DNA of 64,000 nucleotides. It comes from Leptotrichia massiliensis (GTDB lineage: Bacteria > Fusobacteriota > Fusobacteriia > Fusobacteriales > Leptotrichiaceae). Within the stretch, counting starts at the first letter, position 1; every line of letters begins with the position of its first letter. The notes under the pieces were generated by a model. It saw only the letters and a program-made list of their open reading frames with translations. It did not search any database and was not told where the DNA came from. Location: NCBI RefSeq assembly GCF_900104625.1, contig NZ_FNVZ01000005.1, positions 744,001 through 808,000 on the forward strand, read 5' to 3'. Below, in pieces: positions 45,142 through 54,458 of the stretch. Position numbers and translations under genes: made by a program.

Positions 45142-46413
45142 ATGGCAAAAAATAAAATTACTATTTTAAAAAATGGGATAGATGTTTTTGGAAAAAAAAT
45201 TGAAATTTTGATAAATGGCGAAATTATTCAAAAAATTTCTGAAAATATTGATGAAAGCCGATTTGAAAATAATGAAAATACAAAAATTATTGATATTGAA
45301 GAAAAATTAGTAATGCCAGGAGTTATTGATGTGCATACACATATGAGAGAGCCAGGAATTACGTACAAAGAGGATTTTACAACAGGTTCACGTGCGTGTG
45401 CCAAAGCTGGTATTACGACTTTTTACGATATGCCCAATACGATTCCTACTACTACAACATTGGAAAATTTACTGGAAAAGAAAAAGTTGGCGAGTGAAAA
45501 GGCAATTGTGAATTTTGGATTTCATTTTGGTGGAAGCAAAAATGATAATGTTGAAGAAATAAAAAAAGTTCTAAGTAGTGGTGAAGCAAATACAGTAAAA
45601 ATTTTTATGAATGTAACAACTGGGGAAATGCTTATTGAAGATGATGAAATATTGAAAAAAGTATTTAAAAACTCTAAGTTGGTGCTAGTCCACGCTGAGA
45701 ATGAAATGATTGATAAGGCAATAGAATTAAATAAAAATTGTGGAAAAGGGCTTTATGTTTGTCATATCCCATCAGAGAATGAATTGAAAAAAGTTATAAA
45801 CGCCAAAAAAAATAATGAATTGAATACAAAAGAACATCCAATTTATGCTGAAGTTACTCCCCATCATTTATTTTTAAATACTGAAATTCGTGAAAGTACA
45901 GAACGAAATAAAATGCTTTTGAGAATGAAACCTGAACTAAGGGAAAAATCTGACAATGAATTTTTGTGGGAAGCAATAAATCGTGGAGAAATTGACACAA
46001 TTGGAACAGATCATGCTCCACATTTGATAAGCGAAAAGCTGGAAAAAATTATATTTGGAATGCCAGGAGTGGAAACTTCGCTTGCACTTATGATTAACGC
46101 TTTTAATGAAGGAAGAATATCGCTTGAAATGATTCAAAAATTAATGTGCGAAAATCCTGCAAAAATAATGAAAATTGAAAAAAGAGGAAAATTAGAGGAA
46201 GGTTTTTTTGCTGATATAATTGTTGTTGATACCCAAAAAGAATGGATTGTTGCTGTAGATGATACAATTGAGTCAAAATGTGGATGGACTCCTTATGAAA
46301 ATTGGAAATTGAAAGGGAAAAATACATTGACAATTGTAAATGGTGAGATTGTTTATAAAAATGGAAAAATTAATGATATTCATAAAGGAAAAGAAATTGA
46401 TTTTTCGAAGTAA
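45142..46413 (+). CDS. pyrC: Dihydroorotase
   Basis: ATG 45142 with GGGAG upstream is preferred over 45121. 423 residues, type I (long) dihydroorotase. Metal-binding DVHTHMREPG, FYDMPNTIPTT, a lysine region (ANTVKIFMNVTTGE), GTDHAPH and GMPGVETSL. Cyclises carbamoyl aspartate. Confidence 0.94.
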   Translation: MAKNKITILKNGIDVFGKKIEILINGEIIQKISENIDESRFENNENTKIIDIEEKLVMPGVIDVHTHMREPGITYKEDFTTGSRACAKAGITTFYDMPNTIPTTTTLENLLEKKKLASEKAIVNFGFHFGGSKNDNVEEIKKVLSSGEANTVKIFMNVTTGEMLIEDDEILKKVFKNSKLVLVHAENEMIDKAIELNKNCGKGLYVCHIPSENELKKVINAKKNNELNTKEHPIYAEVTPHHLFLNTEIRESTERNKMLLRMKPELREKSDNEFLWEAINRGEIDTIGTDHAPHLISEKLEKIIFGMPGVETSLALMINAFNEGRISLEMIQKLMCENPAKIMKIEKRGKLEEGFFADIIVVDTQKEWIVAVDDTIESKCGWTPYENWKLKGKNTLTIVNGEIVYKNGKINDIHKGKEIDFSK

Positions 46414-46484
46414 ATATTTTACCGTTATACTGATAATTTTTAAGAAATAAAACAAAAAATCAAAATTTGAAAGGAAATGGGAAT

Positions 46485-47114
46485 ATGGCTAATTTAACAC
46501 TGGAAGAAAAAGTGGCAAAGGCATTGTTTGATGTGAAAGCAGTAAAAATCAATGTGGGAGAGCCTTTTACGTTTGCGTCTGGAATAAAAAGTCCGATTTA
46601 TTGTGATAACCGTTATGTATTAGGATTTTCAGACGAAAGAGACACGATTGTAGAAGCGTTTGTTGAAAGAATTGACAAAAATGTGGATGTGATTGTAGGA
46701 GTTGCAACTGCTGGAATACCTTGGGCTGCATTTATTGCTGACAGAATCAAAAAACCACTTGCGTATGTTAGAAATAAACCAAAAGATCATGGTGCAGGAA
46801 AACAGATTGAAGGTGCCGAAGTCAAGGGGAAAAAAGTCGTTGTAATTGAAGATTTGATTACAACTGGAAAAAGCAGCCTTATTGCAGTTGATGTACTTCA
46901 AAAGGAAGAAGTGAAGGAACTGGAAGTAAAATCAATTTTTTCTTATGGATTTGACAGTGCAAAGGAAAATTATGCAAAATATAGTTGTAAATTCAGTTCA
47001 CTTTCAAATTTTGATGTTTTAATAAAATTACTAGCTCAAAGTGATTATTTGACACAGGATGAGGCGAAAATCGCTTTGGAATGGAGTAAAAATCCTGAAA
47101 AATGGGGAAGATAA
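46485..47114 (+). CDS. pyrE: Orotate phosphoribosyltransferase
   Basis: The ATG at 46485 (GAAAGG upstream) gives 209 residues. FTFASGIKSPIYCDNR binds orotate, and VVVIEDLITTGKSS is the PRPP motif. Makes OMP for PyrF. Last pyr gene seen; carAB and pyrD/K are elsewhere. Confidence 0.94.
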   Translation: MANLTLEEKVAKALFDVKAVKINVGEPFTFASGIKSPIYCDNRYVLGFSDERDTIVEAFVERIDKNVDVIVGVATAGIPWAAFIADRIKKPLAYVRNKPKDHGAGKQIEGAEVKGKKVVVIEDLITTGKSSLIAVDVLQKEEVKELEVKSIFSYGFDSAKENYAKYSCKFSSLSNFDVLIKLLAQSDYLTQDEAKIALEWSKNPEKWGR

Positions 47115-47147
47115 AAAACAAAAAAAAGAAAGAAAGAAGGAATGGAT

Positions 47148-47678
47148 ATGAAAAAAATAGTATCAATTGTTATAGGACTAGTTTTGATGTTGACAGTAGT
47201 GGGTTGTCAAAATGGAAAGAAAGCCGCTGAAAATGATGTAAAAGACTCAATGCAAGCACTTCAAAAAGGAGACTTTTCTAAATTAAATTATGATAAGGAA
47301 TCAATTGAAGCACTAGAAATATTTGGTGGTGCATATAAAAAAATAACTTATAAAATTAACAAAACAACAGAAGAAAGCAAAGATAAGGTTCTTGTAAATA
47401 TTACTATGAAATATCCTGATCTGTCAGAAGCAGGAAAAATATTTAAAGATAAAATAATAAAAGTCGCAGAACAACTGGCTGGAAAATCAGATGCTGAAGT
47501 AGAAGAAAAAAGTAAACAATTTTTAAGAGAAGCAATAAATGAAAAGTTAAATGATCCTAACTTAAAATATCTAGAAGAAACATTTGATATGGTGTATGTA
47601 AAACAAGATGGTAATTGGGAGTTAGAAAACAATAATCCACAGTTTAATAAAGTAATGTCATTTAATTATCAAATGTAA
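47148..47678 (+). CDS. Lipoprotein with DUF5105-like domain
   Basis: ATG 47148 (AGAAGG spaced 7 bases). 176 residues. Lipobox LTVVGC, so a lipoprotein. The globular part (AYKKITYKINKTTEESKDKV, NDPNLKYLEETFDMVYV) is closely related to the C-terminal domain of the next gene, with the conserved block DPNLKY.EETFD. Likely faces the periplasm or cell surface; role unknown. Confidence 0.75.
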   Translation: MKKIVSIVIGLVLMLTVVGCQNGKKAAENDVKDSMQALQKGDFSKLNYDKESIEALEIFGGAYKKITYKINKTTEESKDKVLVNITMKYPDLSEAGKIFKDKIIKVAEQLAGKSDAEVEEKSKQFLREAINEKLNDPNLKYLEETFDMVYVKQDGNWELENNNPQFNKVMSFNYQM

Positions 47679-47750
47679 AAAATAGTTCATACTTTTACAA
47701 CTAAAAATATACTATAAAATAACAGTAAAAAAAATTCTGTAAAAAAATAC

Positions 47751-47778
47751 TTGCTTTTTTAATTTTTTGTGGTATAAT
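47751..47778 (+). promoter_or_regulatory. Promoter of the 47823 gene
   Basis: TTGCTT (47751-47756), 16-base spacer ending in TGG, TATAAT (47773-47778), an extended -10. Followed by TTTACTGTAAA, a near-palindrome, and AGGAGG before the ATG. Confidence 0.7.
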
Positions 47779-47822
47779 ATTTACTGTAAAAGATAGATAT
47801 AATTTTTTAGGAGGAATATATT

Positions 47823-48725
47823 ATGGACAATAATAAATTTAATGAAGAATCAAAAGAAGAATTGGAAAGAGAAATTCAGGAATTAAAACGTCAAAAAGAA
47901 ATTAGGGAGCTGCAAAGACAAAAAGAAGAACTTCAAAAGACAATGTTGGATAGCGTAGGAGGAAGTAAGACTACAGAAAAGAATGAAAATACTGATAAAA
48001 AAGTTCAAAAAGATAAGCAAAATGAATATAGTTCATATGAAGGAACAAACTTTTTTTCAAATAAAAAGAAAATTATAATTTTATTTGCTGCAATTTCATT
48101 AGTTACTATTGCCGCAGGAACTGGAATTTTTTTCTTAAATTCAAATAATAAAAAGAAAAAATCAAGTTTTAAGAGTGACTCAGTAGCTAGCGTATTTCAA
48201 GGTCAAACTATGGCAAGTGTGACAACTCCAAAAGTACAAACAGATCAAATGAGTGGAAAAGAAGCAGCTGAAGCTATTTTTAAGGAAGCTATTGGAATTT
48301 TTCAGAGAGGAGAATATGCTTCTCAAATTACGGATAAAGATGCTCTTGAAGCAACAAATGCATTTAGTGAAGCATATAAAAAAATAACTTATACGATAAA
48401 TAATGTAACAGAAAATGGGGATAAAGTTATTTTAAATGTAACGCTAAAATCTCCTGATTTGTCAGAAATACGAACACTTCTTAATCAAAAAGCAGAAAAA
48501 GGAGCACAACAAATGAAAGGAAAATCCGTAACAGAAGAGGAGATGAATCATAAAATTTTTGAATGGATGAAGGAATTAATTGATCAAAAAGTGAAAGATC
48601 CTAATTTAAAATATATGGAAGAAACCTTTGACGTGCCATATACAAAAATAAATGGTGAATGGACAGCTCCTGATAAAATGGATTCTAAGTTTAATAAACT
48701 TATGACATTTAATTTGGATATGTAA
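47823..48725 (+). CDS. Coiled-coil, single-pass membrane protein with DUF5105-like domain
   Basis: 300 residues. N-terminal cytoplasmic coiled coil (LEREIQELKRQKEIRELQRQ), a linker, one membrane helix (about 80-103, IIILFAAISLVTIAAGTG), then a domain paralogous to the 47148 lipoprotein, with DPNLKYMEETFDVPYTK. So the same outer domain is presented once as a lipoprotein and once as a membrane-anchored protein. Function unknown. Confidence 0.75.
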   Translation: MDNNKFNEESKEELEREIQELKRQKEIRELQRQKEELQKTMLDSVGGSKTTEKNENTDKKVQKDKQNEYSSYEGTNFFSNKKKIIILFAAISLVTIAAGTGIFFLNSNNKKKKSSFKSDSVASVFQGQTMASVTTPKVQTDQMSGKEAAEAIFKEAIGIFQRGEYASQITDKDALEATNAFSEAYKKITYTINNVTENGDKVILNVTLKSPDLSEIRTLLNQKAEKGAQQMKGKSVTEEEMNHKIFEWMKELIDQKVKDPNLKYMEETFDVPYTKINGEWTAPDKMDSKFNKLMTFNLDM

Positions 48726-48788
48726 AAAATAACTATAACAGTATAAAGTTTACTGTTGACTAGTATTGTTAATTTTTAGGAGGATATT

Positions 48789-49613
48789 ATGGATGATAAC
48801 CAATTTGGTGAAAATATGAAGGAGCAGCTGGAAAGAGAAATAGAGGAATTAAAACGCCAAAAGGAAATCATAGATTTAAAAAAGCAGAAAGAAGAACTTG
48901 AAAAAACTGTATTTGGTGGATTAGGTGGAGCAGCTGAAAAACAAGAAACGGAACCTAAACAGATAGAAGAAGAGTCTCAGGAAGAAGAAATAGTTGAAGA
49001 AAAGTATATTTCAAATAAAATGACTACAATTCTAGCAGCATTAGTTGCAGTAGCAATAGTTATTGTTGGATCTGGAATCTTTTACTTGAGAAGTCAAAAT
49101 AAGAAAAAAAGAGAGAGTTTAAAAAAAGAAATGGCAACAGTATCAAAGAAAGAAAATATAACAGCTGTAACAGAACCTCAAAACAATCCAACGACTCAAG
49201 AACAGACTACGGAATTACCAAAAATTGAGCCAAAAACAGATGATGGGGAAGTCCAAAAATCAGATGGAAAATTAACTGTACAAAATCCAGTGACAGTAAA
49301 AAAAGGTAGTTATTGTATAAATCCAAATCCTGCTGAATCTGCATTTGGTACTGATACAGTTGATGATTCATTTGCTGAGCATGGATATATGGCTGATATT
49401 GCCTTTGAGAATTGTGTAATTAACAGTGGAGGCTCTGTAAAAAATACAGGACCTGTAACAATCACAGTTAGCTTAGCAGAAGAAAAAAATTACGATGCAG
49501 TAATGAATAGAAATAAATGGTATCTGGAAAATGGACAGATTAATAGAATAAGTGGACGAGACAGTAGCTTTTTATACTTTAATGGCTGGTTAATGTATAA
49601 ACAAAGTAATTAA
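48789..49613 (+). CDS. Coiled-coil, single-pass membrane protein with different outer domain
   Basis: 274 residues. The N-terminal 40 residues (LEREIEELKRQKEIIDLKKQ) and the single membrane helix (about 78-98) are paralogous to the 47823 protein. The outer part differs: a threonine/glutamine-rich linker, then a beta-rich domain with an internal cysteine pair (YCINPNP and FENCVINSG). Upstream lies an AACAGTA/TACTGTT inverted repeat. Function unknown. Confidence 0.72.
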   Translation: MDDNQFGENMKEQLEREIEELKRQKEIIDLKKQKEELEKTVFGGLGGAAEKQETEPKQIEEESQEEEIVEEKYISNKMTTILAALVAVAIVIVGSGIFYLRSQNKKKRESLKKEMATVSKKENITAVTEPQNNPTTQEQTTELPKIEPKTDDGEVQKSDGKLTVQNPVTVKKGSYCINPNPAESAFGTDTVDDSFAEHGYMADIAFENCVINSGGSVKNTGPVTITVSLAEEKNYDAVMNRNKWYLENGQINRISGRDSSFLYFNGWLMYKQSN

Positions 49614-49622
49614 TATTAATAC

Positions 49623-49660
49623 AGGGGTAGTATAATTATTACCCTTGTTTTATTTTTTTT
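49623..49660 (+). terminator. Terminator after the coiled-coil protein genes
   Basis: GGGGTA and TACCC arms around an AT-rich loop (about 49624-49644), followed by a long T-rich tract. Confidence 0.7.
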
Positions 49661-49813
49661 TAAATCAAAAAAGAAAAGTTAAAAAAGTTTTGTATAGCAA
49701 TTGACTTTTTTATTAAAATAATCTATAATTTGATAGAACTTTTATGTAAATAAATCATAATTTTAGATACTTAAATACTATAACAGGTGTAAAGTTCAGT
49801 AAAGGAGTAAAAA

Positions 49814-50575
49814 TTGAAAAAGATACAATTTATAATAATCCCTATAATATTATCCTTTGGATTAATAATATCTTCGGCATTAGTTTCAAATGCTATGAAT
49901 AAAGCGAATAAGGATGAAAACAGAATTACGGTAAAGGGAGTCGCTGAACGTAGAATAAAAGCAGATAAGGCACTTATAAACATCGTTATTACTCAAAAGT
50001 CTGATAATCTGGATGAATTGAAAAAACAAATATCAGACAGGGAAACGTTGGTAACTGATTTAATTAAAAGCCTTAAAATTGACACAAATGAATATAGTAT
50101 AGGAAATCTGCGTATTCAGCCCAATTATCTGGAAAATGCATTAAATACAAAACAATCATCTTCAAATTCTACAGCAATGTTACCAGCTGTTAAAATTTCT
50201 AGTTATGATGGAATTGAAACAATTTCAATAGTTACAAAAAATATTGATAAGGCAGAAGAGTTTTATGAAAAATTATCAGAACTTAAACTTGAAAGTAACA
50301 ATATAGAAATAAATATGCCTAAATATTTTATAACAAATATTGAAAGATACAAAAAGGATTTAGTTGTCGATGCTTCAAGAAATGCTGAAATAAGAGCAAT
50401 TGAAATGTTAAAAGTAAATAACAATGAAATTGGTGGGCTAAAAAATATTAGTCAAGGACAGTTTGAAATGCTTGAAGATACAGAAGATGTAAGAAGAATC
50501 AATGAAAATGAGGCTAATCAAATTTATAAAAAGTTAAGAGTAGTAGTAACTGCAACTTATTTGATAAAATATTAG
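49814..50575 (+). CDS. SIMPL-domain (DUF541) exported protein
   Basis: 253 residues from a TTG with AAAGGAG upstream. A signal-anchor (IIPIILSFGLIISSALVS) precedes the SIMPL domain (ITVKGVAERRIKADKALINI through the conserved RVVVTATYLIKY-type end). Relatives are periplasmic proteins such as YggE/BP26 with unclear envelope-stress roles. Confidence 0.85.
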   Translation: MKKIQFIIIPIILSFGLIISSALVSNAMNKANKDENRITVKGVAERRIKADKALINIVITQKSDNLDELKKQISDRETLVTDLIKSLKIDTNEYSIGNLRIQPNYLENALNTKQSSSNSTAMLPAVKISSYDGIETISIVTKNIDKAEEFYEKLSELKLESNNIEINMPKYFITNIERYKKDLVVDASRNAEIRAIEMLKVNNNEIGGLKNISQGQFEMLEDTEDVRRINENEANQIYKKLRVVVTATYLIKY

Positions 50576-50675
50576 ATGTAGAATTTAAAGCTATGATCGT
50601 TCTATTATAGTTATGAAAAATAATAGGTTAAAAAATAAATTATAAATAAAGTAAAAATTTAGGAGGAAAAAATTA

Positions 50676-51248
50676 ATGAAACCAGCAGCAGAATTAAGAC
50701 AAGGAAGTACATATAGAAAGGACAACATCCCATATTTAATATTAAAAGCTGAAAGACATCAGTCAACATCAGGAAAAAGACAAAGAGCAGCAGAAGTAAA
50801 ATTTAAAACAAAAGAATTAATTTCTGGAAAAATTCAGGAAATTACAGTTTTGGCAACAGAACTTATGGATGACATCATTCTTGACAGAAATCAAATGCAA
50901 TTTTTATATGAAATTGATGGGGAATATAACTTCATGGATCAGGAAACTTTTGAGCAAATTACTTTGTCAACTGAGGATTTGGGAGATGCGGTAAACTTTT
51001 TGGAAGAAGAAATGATTATACAAGTGTTAATGTACGAAGGAACTCCAGTTGGTGTAGAATTACCAAATACTGTAGTTAGAGAAGTAACTTATACAGAGCC
51101 AGGACTAAAAGGAGATACAATCGGACGTGCAACAAAACCTGCCACAGTATCAACAGGTTACACTTTACAAGTACCTTTGTTTGTAGCAATTGGAGATAAA
51201 ATCAAAATTGACACAAGAACTGGTGAATACATCGAAAGAGCAAATTAA
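50676..51248 (+). CDS. efp: Translation elongation factor P
   Basis: 190 residues, three domains. ELRQGSTYRKDNIPYLILK opens domain I; YTEPGLKGDTIGRATKPA and IDTRTGEYIERA are diagnostic of the C-terminal part. It relieves ribosome stalling at polyproline. The tip loop is HQSTSGKRQR with Lys34 in place but without the usual PGKG, so the modification enzyme is unclear. AGGAGG precedes the ATG. Confidence 0.95.
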   Translation: MKPAAELRQGSTYRKDNIPYLILKAERHQSTSGKRQRAAEVKFKTKELISGKIQEITVLATELMDDIILDRNQMQFLYEIDGEYNFMDQETFEQITLSTEDLGDAVNFLEEEMIIQVLMYEGTPVGVELPNTVVREVTYTEPGLKGDTIGRATKPATVSTGYTLQVPLFVAIGDKIKIDTRTGEYIERAN

Positions 51249-51285
51249 TAAAAATTTAAAATTAGGAATATAATAATAAAAATAC

Positions 51286-51312
51286 AGCTATCGCAAACCG
51301 GTAGCTTTTTTT
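51286..51312 (+). terminator. efp terminator
   Basis: AGCTATCG (51286-51293) pairs with CGGTAGCT (51299-51306), one G-U pair, five-base loop, then seven T. Confidence 0.85.
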
Positions 51313-51367
51313 GAAAAAATAAGAAAAAATTAAATATAAATTAAAAATAAGAAAAGAGGTAAATTTA

Positions 51368-51676
51368 ATGAAAAATGATAAAATAAAAAGAGTTGAAGAA
51401 ATGGAAAAAATTATGGATAAATCAGCAGATATTTTTAGGAAACTGAATATAGTGTTGGATAAGCTGGAAGAAAATTTGTCAGATTATAAAAAGCTGGATG
51501 AATATTACAGCAGTGAAAATTGGTTTTTAGATGTAGAAGATTTTAATAACGGTGTTTTGCCACAAGACTTGAAATGTGGAGTTTTGAGCGAAGACGGAGC
51601 TTATAATTTGTTTGGGGAAAATCATGAGCTGGCAATTAAGATGGTGGAGATTGCAGCGAAGATGTTGAGAAGATAG
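51368..51676 (+). CDS. DUF4298 family protein
   Basis: 102 residues. N-terminal helix (RVEEMEKIMDKSADIFRKL), then LDEYYSSENWFLDVEDFNNG and LPQDLKCGVLSEDGAYNL, the conserved DUF4298 pattern. Cytosolic, function unknown. AGAGGT precedes the ATG. Confidence 0.82.
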   Translation: MKNDKIKRVEEMEKIMDKSADIFRKLNIVLDKLEENLSDYKKLDEYYSSENWFLDVEDFNNGVLPQDLKCGVLSEDGAYNLFGENHELAIKMVEIAAKMLRR

Positions 51677-51755
51677 TCAAAAATATAGGAATTATCTCAG
51701 AGAGTTAAAAATAAAAGTAAACGGATATTGAAATGTTTAGAAAGGAAAAATGTGA

Positions 51756-52388
51756 ATGGAGAAAATTGTATTTAAGACGGATTTTGAAATTTTGAAAAGA
51801 AAACTCATAAAAGTATTTATCTTTATAGTGATTTTATGTTTATGGATGTTTGTTCCAAATATTCAAAATTTCCCAGTAGATGAAAGTTCTATTCATTTAA
51901 AAATTATTATTTTTCCAATTTTAAATGCAATATTTATATTGCTTTTTGAAGTACTAAAGAGAAAGGCTCAAATAATAGAAAGCAATATCTTTATGTTAGC
52001 AGCTATATTTAATTACAGCGTATTTGTTAATAGAATTCAAATAATTATTTTTATATTTAGTTATTTATTTTTATACATTTCTTATTATTCTATGATAAAA
52101 ATAGTTGTTGAGGATAAAAATGTAAAATTTTATGAATTTGGGATAAGGAAAGCTAATTTGAACTTTATGGAAAAGGAAGTCGTTTTGGAGGAAGTTTCAT
52201 ATGAAAGATTTGCAGGAAGGCATCCTAGAAGAACTGTTATAGTTGAAGTTTTAAGAGCTTTTAAAAAAGTAAAATATTTTGGAAGGCGAATGGTTTTACA
52301 GGAAAGTACGGATTGGTTGAGTTTTGAGGACAAGGAAAAATTGAGGAAAATAATTAGTGAGAGTATTGTTTTGGAATTTAAATTTTAG
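51756..52388 (+). CDS. Hypothetical multi-pass membrane protein
   Basis: 210 residues. Four likely membrane helices in the first 125 residues, then a basic cytoplasmic domain (YERFAGRHPRRTVIVEVLRA) predicted as mixed alpha/beta with the look of a PH-like YcxB fold. Not recognised by family. GAAAGGAA upstream. Confidence 0.6.
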   Translation: MEKIVFKTDFEILKRKLIKVFIFIVILCLWMFVPNIQNFPVDESSIHLKIIIFPILNAIFILLFEVLKRKAQIIESNIFMLAAIFNYSVFVNRIQIIIFIFSYLFLYISYYSMIKIVVEDKNVKFYEFGIRKANLNFMEKEVVLEEVSYERFAGRHPRRTVIVEVLRAFKKVKYFGRRMVLQESTDWLSFEDKEKLRKIISESIVLEFKF

Positions 52389-52407
52389 ATTGTGAAAGAT
52401 AGACAAA

Positions 52408-53445
52408 ATGAACACAGAAATTTATGAAAAGTCATTTTTTGAAAAGAAAATTGTAATAAAAAATGAAATAATTTATTATTTTGAAGATGATGATTTGAAA
52501 GAAGCTATTTATGTTGAAAAATTTGATAAAAGAGTTATTGAAACAGAGTATGTAAATAAAGAAGGATTTAGTCTTTTTTTGGAAATTATCACACCAGAAC
52601 CAAATTATAAAATTAGAGATAAAAATAAGTATAAAGAGTTAATAAAATATAAAAAATTGAAATTTTTAGATGGAAAAGAAATAGATGTAAGTGAACTGGA
52701 TGATTATGAGTTCAAAAAGTTGGCAGATTATATCGAAAGTTTGAAAACAAAAAGGCTGATTTTAGATGAGCAGAAGTTTCATATGAAAGATGAATTGATA
52801 AATGAGTGGATTTGGAATTATGATTCAAGAAAAATAAGTAGAGAAAAGCTTCAAGAGAAATACGATGAGCAGATAGAAGACAATGAGGCACGAGAAAAAT
52901 TTTTATCAAATTATGAGAAAAAAGTTTTTAAAATTAGAAAAGCTGAACTTTTAGACGATTTTAAAAAGAATTCTGGATTTGTAAATTTTTTAAACCTATC
53001 GTTTACAGAAGTATTTTATTATGTTTTAACATTGGGAATTCTTGCATATGTAAAATTTTTAAATCCAGTTATGGTAGTAATAATTCTTTTTATAATAATT
53101 GTAAAATTTCTTATTAAAAAAAATAATTTGAGAAAAAAGTTGGAAGCATTGATTTACAGCATAACTTTTTATCAAGATAAAATAGTTATAGATACTGGAG
53201 ATTACATTAACAGAATAAAAGTTGAGGAAATTATAAGTATGGCAGTGGATAAAGCGAGCAAATATAATTTGGAGTTTAGAATATCTAAGAAAAGAGAGGA
53301 GATACGCTGTAATTTTGGTATAAATTTTACAAAAATGGTAGATTATGAATTGATTAAGAGTGAACAGAAGAAATTTTTGGAAATTTTGGAGGAAATACCG
53401 AAATGGTGTGTTATGAATAATATTGAATTTAAAATAGAAAATTAA
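52408..53445 (+). CDS. Hypothetical membrane protein with YcxB-like C-terminus
   Basis: 345 residues. N-terminal charged soluble domain (about 1-190), two membrane helices (about 196-235), then a C-terminal domain of about 100 residues (ALIYSITFYQDKIVIDTGDY) that resembles the same small beta/alpha fold as in the upstream gene. The pair probably forms an operon. The ribosome-binding site is weak (GAAAGA). Function unknown. Confidence 0.58.
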   Translation: MNTEIYEKSFFEKKIVIKNEIIYYFEDDDLKEAIYVEKFDKRVIETEYVNKEGFSLFLEIITPEPNYKIRDKNKYKELIKYKKLKFLDGKEIDVSELDDYEFKKLADYIESLKTKRLILDEQKFHMKDELINEWIWNYDSRKISREKLQEKYDEQIEDNEAREKFLSNYEKKVFKIRKAELLDDFKKNSGFVNFLNLSFTEVFYYVLTLGILAYVKFLNPVMVVIILFIIIVKFLIKKNNLRKKLEALIYSITFYQDKIVIDTGDYINRIKVEEIISMAVDKASKYNLEFRISKKREEIRCNFGINFTKMVDYELIKSEQKKFLEILEEIPKWCVMNNIEFKIEN

Positions 53446-53466
53446 AAGATCAAGGGGTTGATTGAG

Positions 53467-54348
53467 ATGAAAAATAGAACAGTAAAAAGGATAATTTTTG
53501 TATTTTTAATTTTTGGAATATTTTCTTGTTTTAAAAAGGGGCAGATAAGTGAGGAAATTGATATAAATAAGCATGAAAATACGATTTTGGTAGCATCATT
53601 TAATGCATTACGGCTTGGAGAGAAACAAAAAGATTATCGGACATTTGCACAGATTTTGGCAAAGTTTGATTTAATCGGGCTGGAAGAGGTTATGAATGAG
53701 AAGGGAGTTAAAAAAACGCAAGCATATTTGGAAAAGCTGACTAGTGAGAAGTGGGATTATATTATTTCGGAAAATTCTGTAGGAAGTGAAAACTATCGTG
53801 AATATTTTGCATTTATTTATAGGAAAAGCAAATTTTCTGAGGCAAGAGGGCTTGGATTTTATAAGGAAAAGGATGAGAATGAGTTTATGAGAGAGCCGTA
53901 TGGTGCTTATTTTAAGGCTGGAAACTTTGATTTTGTATATATCATTGCACATTCGGTTTTTGGTGATAAGGAAAAGCAGAGACTGCTTGAGGCGGCAAAT
54001 TATGTAAATGTTTATGAATATTTTTCTAAATTGACAGATGAGGATGATATAATTATCGCTGGGGATTTTAATACGCCTGCTGACAATATGGCTTTTAAAA
54101 ATATGGCTGATAAATATAACGTCAAGTATATTTTAAATCCTGAAGAAAATTTGACCACACTTTCGGATAGTAAACTTGTAAGTTCTTATGATAATTTTTT
54201 CATAAATTTTGAAAAAACAAAAGAATTTATTGGAAATTTTGGAGTTTATAACTTTATAAAAAATAATAACTATGCTATAATAAAGAAATATGTGTCAGAT
54301 CATTTGTTGATATTTTCAGAATATTCAACATTGGAGGATTTAGATTAA
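53467..54348 (+). CDS. Endonuclease/exonuclease/phosphatase-family lipoprotein
   Basis: ATG 53467 gives a clean signal peptide with lipobox FGIFSC; a TTG at 53458 is possible. 293 residues. EEP fold motifs: ASFNALRLG, IGLEEVM with the metal glutamate, IIAHSVFGD, IIAGDFNTPADN and VSDHLLIFSE with the terminal His. A surface or periplasmic DNase or phosphodiesterase. Confidence 0.85.
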   Translation: MKNRTVKRIIFVFLIFGIFSCFKKGQISEEIDINKHENTILVASFNALRLGEKQKDYRTFAQILAKFDLIGLEEVMNEKGVKKTQAYLEKLTSEKWDYIISENSVGSENYREYFAFIYRKSKFSEARGLGFYKEKDENEFMREPYGAYFKAGNFDFVYIIAHSVFGDKEKQRLLEAANYVNVYEYFSKLTDEDDIIIAGDFNTPADNMAFKNMADKYNVKYILNPEENLTTLSDSKLVSSYDNFFINFEKTKEFIGNFGVYNFIKNNNYAIIKKYVSDHLLIFSEYSTLEDLD

Positions 54349-54458
54349 ATAGATTTATTAAAGTTAAAAATTTATTTTGTTAAGGAAGAAATATTATTAA
54401 GTAAACTGAAACTGTTGAGAAAATCTAAAAAAATATCAATGAAAAAGAAAGGAAATAA

